Origin: Desulfohalobiaceae bacterium
Lineage (GTDB): Bacteria > Desulfobacterota > Desulfovibrionia > Desulfovibrionales > Desulfothermaceae
Reading direction: 5' to 3'
DNA: 5,257 nt
Assembly (NCBI GenBank): GCA_021737115.1
Contig: JAIPER010000285.1
Coordinates: 1 to 5,257, forward strand
Position numbers and translations under genes: made by a program. Each line of letters opens with the position of its first letter. Positions within the stretch are counted from its first letter, which is position 1. Positions 1 through 4,385 of the stretch are shown one piece after another. Under the pieces are notes generated by a model. The model had not been told where the DNA came from, searched no databases, and saw only the letters and a program-made list of their open reading frames with translations.

Positions 1-497
1 GCCATCCCCTGGAACTCGGATTTGAAGTCCTGGCAGTCAACGGACTGGCCCGGGTGGATCTGATTGAAAAGGGACAAATCATTGCTTCTGAGCAGATCAA
101 AAGCATGGAGCAAAGAAAGACAGTCACCTTTCGGCCCAGGCCCGGGGAGGATACCTGGTACTCCCTGGTGGTCGCTGATATCCTCGGCAAAAAGGCCTAC
201 ACCAACCCGATCTGGGTTCATACCAGCCCTGCCTCCAGGCCAAAGGGTCGACCCTGTCAACCGCTCAAAAACCCTTTCGGAGATGACGCCGCAAACACAA
301 ATATAGGAGGAAACACATGTCAAGCGAAGCACAATACTCCACGACCGGTATCCTGCGCTATGAATGGATATTCGGGTACGGTTTTCTGGGATATGGAGAA
401 CCCGAAGTCACCCGGGAACTCATCAAGAGGATGGATTGGCCAAAGGGACTCAAGGTCCTGGACGTGGGCTGCGGACTCGGGGGAGCGGCCTTTTTGA
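1..497 (+). CDS. 3' end of a probable PHP-domain (CehA/McbA-type) metallohydrolase; frame overruns into the next gene
   Basis: The reading frame beginning at base 3 is open from the left edge, so the start lies outside the window. The residues encoded up to about base 227 look like real protein: a stretch GLARVDLIEKGQIIA is followed by WYSLVVADILG and then TNPIWV. That beta-rich pattern, ending in a sugar-binding-like NPIWV strand, is typical of the C-terminal region of PHP-domain metallohydrolases of the CehA/McbA kind; the catalytic metal-binding part would be off-window. After the TNPIWV strand the translation becomes low-quality, and the frame stays open to the stop at 495-497, inside the methyltransferase gene. 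Frame 2 has a stop at 284-286 and frame 1 at 304-306, either of which would be a more natural end just before the next ribosome binding site. A 1-base slip or sequence error around 228-284 is therefore plausible. The family call is an inference from a short fragment. Confidence 0.45.
   Translation, partial: HPLELGFEVLAVNGLARVDLIEKGQIIASEQIKSMEQRKTVTFRPRPGEDTWYSLVVADILGKKAYTNPIWVHTSPASRPKGRPCQPLKNPFGDDAANTNIGGNTCQAKHNTPRPVSCAMNGYSGTVFWDMENPKSPGNSSRGWIGQRDSRSWTWAADSGERPF
305..310 (+). promoter_or_regulatory. Strong Shine-Dalgarno site of the methyltransferase
   Basis: AGGAGG, the full anti-16S consensus, ends 6 bases before the ATG at 317. It fixes the start of the methyltransferase and argues that translation initiates here independently of the upstream frame that reads through this point. 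Confidence 0.85.
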
Positions 498-1087
498 TGG
501 CCAGGGAGCACCAGGCCCGGATCACCGGGGTCGACCTCACCGAAGAGATCGTCGACCTGGCCAGGAAACGGCAACAGGAGCAAGGCATCAGCGGAGTGGA
601 CTTCATCCAGGGAGATATCCACGCCCTCGACTTTGCGCCTGAGTCCTTTGACGTGATCTGGAGCCGGGAGACCCTGCTGCATGTCCCGGAAAAAGAGAAG
701 CTTTTTAATAAATTTTACCATTGGCTGGCTCCGGGAGGCCATCTCTCGATCACCGACTATGCCAGACGGCAGGGGCGGGGCAGCCGGCTCTTTGAAGAGT
801 ATGTCGAAGAATCCGGGTATCCCCTTCCGGAACTCTCTCAGTACGAGGACATCGTCTCCGGGGCCGGATTCAGCGAGGTCGATGTAGAGGATAAAAGCGA
901 GCTTCTGAGCAGGCTGCTTGAAGACCAACTCCACAAGCTGGAAAAAAACAGGCAGGAATTCTGTCAACGGTTTTCCACCGAAGATTTCGAGTATTTACAA
1001 CGCCGCTGGCAGCTCAAACTCGACTGCTGCCGCAACGGAGACATGAAGTGGGCCTGGGTCCTGGCCCGGAAACAGGCGTCAGTCTGA
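317..1087 (+). CDS. SAM-dependent methyltransferase, phosphoethanolamine N-methyltransferase-like
   Basis: A 256-residue class I (Rossmann-fold) methyltransferase. Motif I is VLDVGCGLGG (47-56), the ribose-binding acidic residue is D73 in TGVDL, D100 follows in QGDI, the SRETLLHV segment lies at 116-123 and LAPGGHLSITDY at 137-148. The opening QY...RYEWIFG and the length match single-domain phosphoethanolamine N-methyltransferases such as the Plasmodium enzyme (266 residues), which methylate phosphoethanolamine three times to phosphocholine in the cytosol. Comparing with that enzyme from memory, Q6, Y7, Y15, H122, Y148, Y162, Y168 and K234 fall at the equivalent of its phosphobase-site or catalytic residues, with identical spacing between Y162 and K234. 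Two positions differ: the catalytic Asp is Glu (E118) and the phosphate-site Arg is Ser (S166). The substrate may thus be a related amine rather than phosphoethanolamine; other osmolyte or small-molecule methyltransferases remain possible. It probably shares a transcript with the gene to its left and meets the MarR gene tail to tail. Confidence 0.85.
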   Translation: MSSEAQYSTTGILRYEWIFGYGFLGYGEPEVTRELIKRMDWPKGLKVLDVGCGLGGAAFLMAREHQARITGVDLTEEIVDLARKRQQEQGISGVDFIQGDIHALDFAPESFDVIWSRETLLHVPEKEKLFNKFYHWLAPGGHLSITDYARRQGRGSRLFEEYVEESGYPLPELSQYEDIVSGAGFSEVDVEDKSELLSRLLEDQLHKLEKNRQEFCQRFSTEDFEYLQRRWQLKLDCCRNGDMKWAWVLARKQASV

Positions 1088-1600
1088 GAACACCCGTTTC
1101 TTTTCCGCCCCTTCAACAAAATGGGGCGGACTCTCTACGGTCAACACTTGAGGGGCGGAATCCGGCAGCTGGAGAAGCTCCGGGATTTTTTTCAAATGAC
1201 TTCCCAGCTCCCGGATCTCCTCCACCTCCATGTCCAGGAGGCCGTTGATGAGAGTGCCCTCCAGGCTGGAAGGCAGAGACTCGCTCAATTCACTGCCCGC
1301 ATCGGTGATCTTGAGCTGGCTGATCCGTCTGTCTTTGGTCCCCCTGATCCGTTCCACTAACCCCTTTTTCTCCAACCTGTCGATAATCCCGGTGATATTC
1401 GACGGGGTCACGAAAAGTTTCCGGCTCAAGGCGGCGCTGGAGAGTGGTCCGTCTTTGGCCAGTATCCGCAAGGCCTCAGCCTGCGGCCCGGTCAGACCCG
1501 ACTTCTTTTTCATCCGGGATGAGCTTAAGTGCACCGCACTGACCAGTTTTCTGATTGTTATCACGATGTCTTGTATTGCAGCCAGTTTCACGTCGTCCAT
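1079..1600 (-). CDS. MarR-family transcriptional regulator (EctR/CosR-like)
   Basis: A 173-residue winged helix-turn-helix repressor. An N-terminal dimerisation helix (about 5-30) leads into KKKSGLTGPQAEALRIL (31-47). The helix-turn-helix follows (52-79), with recognition helix VTPSNITGIIDRLEKKG, and then the wing with the MarR hallmark DRR at 90-92. The C-terminal helices continue to about 145, and the final tail is rich in Pro and acidic residues. The combination of an N-terminal IRKLVSAVHLSSSR helix with LTGPQ and ITGIIDRLE is the style of the EctR/CosR subgroup, which controls ectoine and glycine-betaine genes in halophiles; this subgroup assignment is inferred by eye. The ATG at 1600 is backed by an AGGA site. 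The gene ends 9 bp inside the convergent methyltransferase gene. It likely regulates itself, and the methyltransferase locus is a reasonable candidate target, though the two genes do not share a promoter region. Confidence 0.88.
   Translation of the reverse strand: MDDVKLAAIQDIVITIRKLVSAVHLSSSRMKKKSGLTGPQAEALRILAKDGPLSSAALSRKLFVTPSNITGIIDRLEKKGLVERIRGTKDRRISQLKITDAGSELSESLPSSLEGTLINGLLDMEVEEIRELGSHLKKIPELLQLPDSAPQVLTVESPPHFVEGAEKKRVFSD
1103..1160. repeat. GC-rich inverted repeat with two alternative partners at the methyltransferase/marR tail-to-tail junction
   Basis: TCCGCCCC at 1104-1111 pairs perfectly with GGGGCGGA at 1123-1130 across an 11-base loop. The same left arm, extended to TTCCGCCCC (1103-1111), pairs equally well with a second GGGGCGGAA at 1152-1160. 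That longer version also gains TCAA/TTGA pairs next to a one-base bulge. Both hairpins lie just downstream of the methyltransferase stop and within the 3' coding part of marR. Neither is followed by a T-run on either strand, so this is not a standard intrinsic terminator. It may protect a 3' end or slow polymerase between the convergent genes. Confidence 0.4.
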
Positions 1601-1606
1601 TTACGT

Positions 1607-1611
1607 TCCTG
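1607..1611 (-). promoter_or_regulatory. Shine-Dalgarno site of the MarR gene
   Basis: On the minus strand CAGGA lies 6 bases upstream of the ATG at 1600, which supports that start for the regulator. Confidence 0.6.
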
Positions 1612-1650
1612 TGAGAAAAATGGATTTTGGAACAAATGGGTTCCACCCCA

Positions 1651-1696
1651 ATATCTGTTACGTCCTTCTGGTAAAAAAAATTTTCCAGATATAACA
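1651..1696 (-). promoter_or_regulatory. Candidate marR promoter and operator (inverted repeat over an extended -10)
   Basis: ATATCTG at 1651-1657 is matched by CAGATAT at 1686-1692, a perfect 7-bp inverted repeat. A second, nested pair TCTGG/CCAGA (1667-1671 and 1685-1689) flanks an A8T4 tract. On the minus strand TGTTATATC (1696-1688) fits an extended -10 element (TGn followed by four of six TATAAT bases), giving a leader of roughly 80 bases before the regulator. A TTGACT on the same strand (1710-1705) is too close to serve as its -35. Overlap of a palindrome with the promoter is what an autoregulated MarR gene usually shows; here it is a proposal only. Confidence 0.3.
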
Positions 1697-1791
1697 AACA
1701 AAACAGTCAACACACATGCGGTAAAATTAAATTAAAAGCGTTAGAAGTCAAGGAATTTTTTTTGGGAAAAAAATCTGCTGATTGTTATCCT

Positions 1792-1849
1792 TGCTTTACA
1801 AGCACAAAACTTTTGCCTACGTTGGCTGTCAAAGGCAAGCTGTTTTGCC
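1792..1849 (+). repeat. Cluster of short, partly competing inverted repeats
   Basis: TGCTT-TAC-AAGCA forms a compact hairpin at 1792-1804. Next, TTGCCT (1813-1818) can pair with AGGCAA (1833-1838), while GGCAA of that same right arm (1834-1838) can instead pair with TTGCC at 1845-1849 over a six-base loop. The last two stems cannot form together. The segment lies 140-200 bases upstream of pyrF and might be part of its leader or a protein-binding region; no T-run follows. Confidence 0.3.
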
Positions 1850-1948
1850 CTGTACGCTTAGCCGTTACCCCAAAATCAGAGCTCTTGCCCGTAAGATAAA
1901 ATTTGTACTAAATTTTCGGTACCTTATTTGAAAACACGTGAATAGAAC

Positions 1949-1969
1949 CAGGGACAGGATTCATCCCTG
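1949..1969. repeat. Short hairpin just upstream of pyrF
   Basis: CAGGGA at 1949-1954 and TCCCTG at 1964-1969 form a 6-bp inverted repeat with a 9-base loop. It ends 21 bases before the pyrF start codon and does not cover the ribosome binding site. It could be an operator, an mRNA leader hairpin or a remnant of a dispersed repeat. Confidence 0.35.
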
Positions 1970-1990
1970 ATACTAAACGCTTGGAAACAG

Positions 1991-2731
1991 ATGCAACACT
2001 CTCCGATGGATGCCGGGGGTCCATCTAAAGATATACCCCTGGAAAAGCGTATAATTTTTGCTCTTGATCTGAAGTCTCCGGATAAAGCGCAAGACTGGGT
2101 CCACAGACTGGGCGGCCGCATCGGGTTTTTCAAGGTCGGGTTGGAACTTTTCCTGGCCGGGGGCTTTTCGATTGTGGACTGGATCATCGACCAGGGACAT
2201 GAAGTCATGCTTGATCTCAAGTTCTTCGATGTCCCCCGGACCGTTTATTCGGCCGTGCGGCAGACGGTAGACAAAAATGTTTCCCTGATCACCGTCCATG
2301 GCAACGACGCCATCCTCGAAGCCGCGGTCAAAGCGGGCGGACCGGAAAGAATCCTCGCCGTCACAGCCTTGACCAGCCTGGACCAGGGGGATTTGTCCAG
2401 TCTGGGATTCTCCTGCACCCCTGAAGAACTGGTCCTGAGCCGGGCCAAACGGGCCCTGCAGATCGGCTGCAAAGGAGTGGTCTCATCCGGACTTGAAGCC
2501 CCGGGAATCAGGGCTAGCTTAGGGGAAAGACTGTGTATTGTGGCCCCCGGTGTCCGACCGATCAGCAACACGGAGACCGACGATCAAAAAAGAACCGTGG
2601 ATCCTGGCCTGGCCTTTCGAAACGGCTGTGATCATATCGTTGTCGGCAGGCCGATCCGCAATTCCTCCGCTCCCCTGGATACAGTCGCCCGAATGCAGGA
2701 GACGATTCGAGACGTGCTTCAGGGGAATTGA
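1991..2731 (+). CDS. pyrF: Orotidine 5'-phosphate decarboxylase
   Basis: A 246-residue cytosolic TIM-barrel enzyme that converts OMP to UMP, the last step of de novo pyrimidine synthesis. The barrel begins IIFALD (D26), with K48 in FKVG. The catalytic charged network DLKFFDVPRTV is at 75-85 (D75, K77, D80). TVHG is at 101-104. The phosphate-binding end is VAPGVRP (184-190, R189) and IVVGRPI (216-222). All key residues are present and the length suits the short bacterial class. The ATG at 1991 is preferred because GGAA sits five to eight bases before it; an in-frame ATG at 2006 has no such site. About 15 residues precede the first strand, slightly more than usual. The gene appears monocistronic, with a divergent regulator gene to its left and the tRNA promoter starting 26 bp after its stop. 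Confidence 0.96.
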   Translation: MQHSPMDAGGPSKDIPLEKRIIFALDLKSPDKAQDWVHRLGGRIGFFKVGLELFLAGGFSIVDWIIDQGHEVMLDLKFFDVPRTVYSAVRQTVDKNVSLITVHGNDAILEAAVKAGGPERILAVTALTSLDQGDLSSLGFSCTPEELVLSRAKRALQIGCKGVVSSGLEAPGIRASLGERLCIVAPGVRPISNTETDDQKRTVDPGLAFRNGCDHIVVGRPIRNSSAPLDTVARMQETIRDVLQGN

Positions 2732-2754
2732 AATTTGCGTTCCATCCAAATTTC
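2730..2754 (+). terminator. Weak hairpin overlapping the pyrF stop codon
   Basis: GAAATTTG (2730-2737) and CAAATTTC (2747-2754) are a perfect 8-bp inverted repeat with a 9-base loop. The stem is A/T-rich and only a short TTATTG follows, so it would be a poor intrinsic terminator. It may only mark the mRNA 3' end. Confidence 0.25.
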
Positions 2755-2757
2755 TTA

Positions 2758-2786
2758 TTGACAAGCAAACAGGAAACGGATAAATT
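2758..2786 (+). promoter_or_regulatory. Sigma-70-type promoter of the tRNA operon
   Basis: A perfect TTGACA -35 box (2758-2763) is followed, after an optimal 17-base spacer, by TAAATT (2781-2786, four of six -10 bases). Initiation would fall near 2793, about seven bases before the mature tRNA-Val 5' end. The bases between the -10 and the start are A/T-rich, unlike the GC-rich discriminator of stringently controlled tRNA promoters. Confidence 0.8.
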
Positions 2787-2799
2787 ACATTTCTTGTTT

Positions 2800-2875
2800 G
2801 GGCGGGTAGCTCAGCTGGGAGAGCATCGGCCTTACAAGCCGGGGGTCACAGGTTCGAGCCCTGTTCCGCCCACCA
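2800..2875 (+). tRNA. tRNA-Val, anticodon UAC
   Basis: A complete 76-base cloverleaf. Acceptor GGGCGGG pairs with TCCGCCC (the last pair G-U), the D arm is GCTC/GAGC, and the anticodon stem TCGGC/GCCGG carries loop CTTACAA with anticodon TAC at 2833-2835. The T arm is ACAGG/CCTGT with TTCGAGC. The discriminator A and the 3' CCA are encoded. It reads GUA and, by wobble, other valine codons. First gene of a two-tRNA operon. Confidence 0.97.
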
Positions 2876-2886
2876 GGCAAGAGCAA

Positions 2887-2963
<77 letters not shown>

Positions 2964-2973
2964 GAGAATACAT

Positions 2974-3007
2974 AAGGTTACAGACTTGCTCTGTAACCTT
3001 TTTTTTT
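2974..3007 (+). terminator. Intrinsic terminator of the tRNA operon
   Basis: AAGGTTACAGA (2974-2984) and TCTGTAACCTT (2990-3000) form a perfect 11-bp stem with a five-base loop. The T-run starts in the stem and continues to 3007 (nine T in a row). This is a classic factor-independent terminator, ten bases after the tRNA-Asp CCA. Confidence 0.93.
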
Positions 3008-3054
3008 GGAGAATTTTTTATCTGGAAACCCATCACCAGGAAAACGAAAGGAAC

Positions 3055-4233
3055 ATGCAGGAAAACCAAGACCAACTCCCTGACTCTGTTACTGAAATTG
3101 AGACAGAGGGGAAAAAAATATACTTGGTGGGAACGGCCCATGTTTCCCATCAGAGCGTAAGGGATGTTCGGACAGTTATCCAGAGAATCCAGCCGGATTC
3201 AGTCTGTGTAGAACTCTGCCCCTCCAGGTACAAAGCCATAGTCCAGCATGAAAATTGGCGGCAGATGGATATCTTTAAGATCGTCAAAGAACAGAAAGCC
3301 CTTTTCCTCCTTGTCCAGCTGATCATGTCCTCCTTTTACAAAAAAATAGGCAAAAAGCTGGGCATCACTCCCGGAGCCGAGATGGTGGAAGGTATTCAGC
3401 AGGCTGAAAAAGTCGGGGCCGAGCTGATCCTGGCTGATCGTGATGTGAACATCACCCTCAAGAGGGTCTGGGGCTACCTTTCCATATGGCAGAGGCTCAA
3501 ACTGCTCTTTCAGCTTGTCTGGAACTCATTCGGCACGGATGACCTCGATGAAAAAACCATTGAGGCGCTCAAAGGCAAAGATCAGCTGGAAGTGATCATG
3601 GAGGAAATGTCCAAGGCTTTCCCGGAAATCAAGAAAAGGCTCATCGACGAAAGAGATCTCTACCTGGCTGACAGGATACAAAACGCACCTGGCAAAAAGG
3701 TGGTGGCCATTGTCGGCGCCGGCCATGTCAATGGAATCTGCACAAACATCCATACAGAGATCGATGTCCGCCCGTTGCTGACCCTGCCCCCAAGATCGAT
3801 CCTGCCGGTTGTTCTGAAGTGGGCCATTCCCATTGTCATAGTCCTCTTGCTCATTTTCGGATTCTTCAAAGGCGGGGCCCGGCACTCTATCGAATCGATC
3901 TCCATCTGGATCCTGATCAACGGCTTCTTCTCGGCCTTAGGGGTCACCCTGGCCCTGGCCCACCCGCTGACCATCATCGCCGCCTTCGTGGCCGCCCCGC
4001 TGACCAGCCTCAATCCGACCATAGCCGCGGGCTGGGTAAGCGGACTCGTCCAGGCCTGGGTCAAGAAACCCAAGGTGGCCGATCTGGAAAATCTCCCCAA
4101 AGCTCTCGGCTCCCTGCGGCTGTTTTGGCTGAATCCGGTCTGCCGGATACTTCTGGTGGTGGTCCTGGCCAATCTCGGCAGCTCTTTGGGGACATTCATC
4201 GCCGGCAGCTGGATCGCGGCCCGCTCATTCTAA
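3055..4233 (+). CDS. TraB-family (TraB/GumN/TIKI superfamily) integral membrane protein
   Basis: A 392-residue protein with an N-terminal TraB domain (about 20-240) and a C-terminal membrane part. The family signature motifs are all present: GTAHVS (26-31), the conserved Glu in VCVELCPSRY (E53), and VGAGHVNGI (220-228). Hydrophobic segments lie at about 249-271, 284-302, 305-325 and 362-388, with GW and PLTSLNP motifs typical of the bacterial and archaeal branch. The founding TraB of Enterococcus plasmids reduces pheromone activity, and animal TIKI relatives are metalloproteases; the role of chromosomal homologues like this one is not settled, so no substrate is claimed. The ATG at 3055 gives the usual 20-odd residues before the first motif. 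The in-frame stretch before it would cover the tRNAs and is not coding. The ribosome site is odd: AAAGGA ends only two bases before the ATG, with another AGGA thirteen bases away. No clear promoter lies between the tRNA terminator and this gene. Confidence 0.9.
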   Translation: MQENQDQLPDSVTEIETEGKKIYLVGTAHVSHQSVRDVRTVIQRIQPDSVCVELCPSRYKAIVQHENWRQMDIFKIVKEQKALFLLVQLIMSSFYKKIGKKLGITPGAEMVEGIQQAEKVGAELILADRDVNITLKRVWGYLSIWQRLKLLFQLVWNSFGTDDLDEKTIEALKGKDQLEVIMEEMSKAFPEIKKRLIDERDLYLADRIQNAPGKKVVAIVGAGHVNGICTNIHTEIDVRPLLTLPPRSILPVVLKWAIPIVIVLLLIFGFFKGGARHSIESISIWILINGFFSALGVTLALAHPLTIIAAFVAAPLTSLNPTIAAGWVSGLVQAWVKKPKVADLENLPKALGSLRLFWLNPVCRILLVVVLANLGSSLGTFIAGSWIAARSF

Positions 4234-4385
4234 TTAGTCTCTGAACGATAACAGTGATTGGTCGTAAACTTGCCCAGATACGAGGAACAATAAATTTTGA
4301 AACCGCAGTGTATTCCAATACATGAGGATTTCAAAATTTAGCAGTGACGAAGTAGATGGGTGAGTTTTCGTCCAATCACTAATTA
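4231..4385. repeat. Long imperfect palindrome spanning the gap between two convergent stop codons; MITE-like or bidirectional terminator
   Basis: Arms at 4253-4276 and 4357-4380 match at 20 of 24 positions. Inside them TAAATTTTGAAA (4291-4302) pairs perfectly with 4329-4340, and TGTATT (4309-4314) with AATACA (4317-4322). All three pairs share nearly one centre (about 4316). Outside, TAATTAGT at 4231-4238 is repeated inverted at 4378-4385; on the left it is separated from the main arm by 17 extra bases. The TAA stops of the TraB-family gene and of rodA are the two ends of this palindrome. No transposase and no clear target duplication are present. It could be a miniature inverted-repeat element, a REP/ERIC-like repeat, or a two-way transcription terminator. 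Confidence 0.7.

Larger units (their letters stand above)
1601..1990. other. AT-rich intergenic region between divergent marR and pyrF
   Basis: This 390-bp gap separates two divergently transcribed genes. I see no convincing open reading frame, tRNA or known riboswitch in it. It is visibly richer in A/T than the flanking genes, with runs such as A8T4 near 1673-1684 and T8-GGG-A7 at 1756-1773, which would favour DNA bending or open easily. Short inverted repeats occur at 1651-1692, 1792-1804, 1813-1849, 1898-1916 and 1949-1969. The control signals of both genes must lie here, but I could not identify a convincing -35/-10 pair for pyrF. Confidence 0.6.

Noticed and set aside
320..967. A 215-codon minus-strand open frame opposite the methyltransferase
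   Set aside because: It mirrors the methyltransferase codons, has no recognisable motif, and lies under a gene with clear motifs and a strong ribosome site.
1230..1694. A 154-codon plus-strand frame opposite marR
   Set aside because: Antisense of the MarR gene, with no start signal and no recognisable domain.
1885..1913. TTGCCC and a CTAAAT/TACTAA element as a pyrF promoter
   Set aside because: The -10 match is poor at any accepted spacing, so I did not call it.
3660..4199. A 179-codon minus-strand frame opposite the TraB-family membrane region
   Set aside because: It is the shadow of a long, motif-bearing gene; its translation shows no family features.
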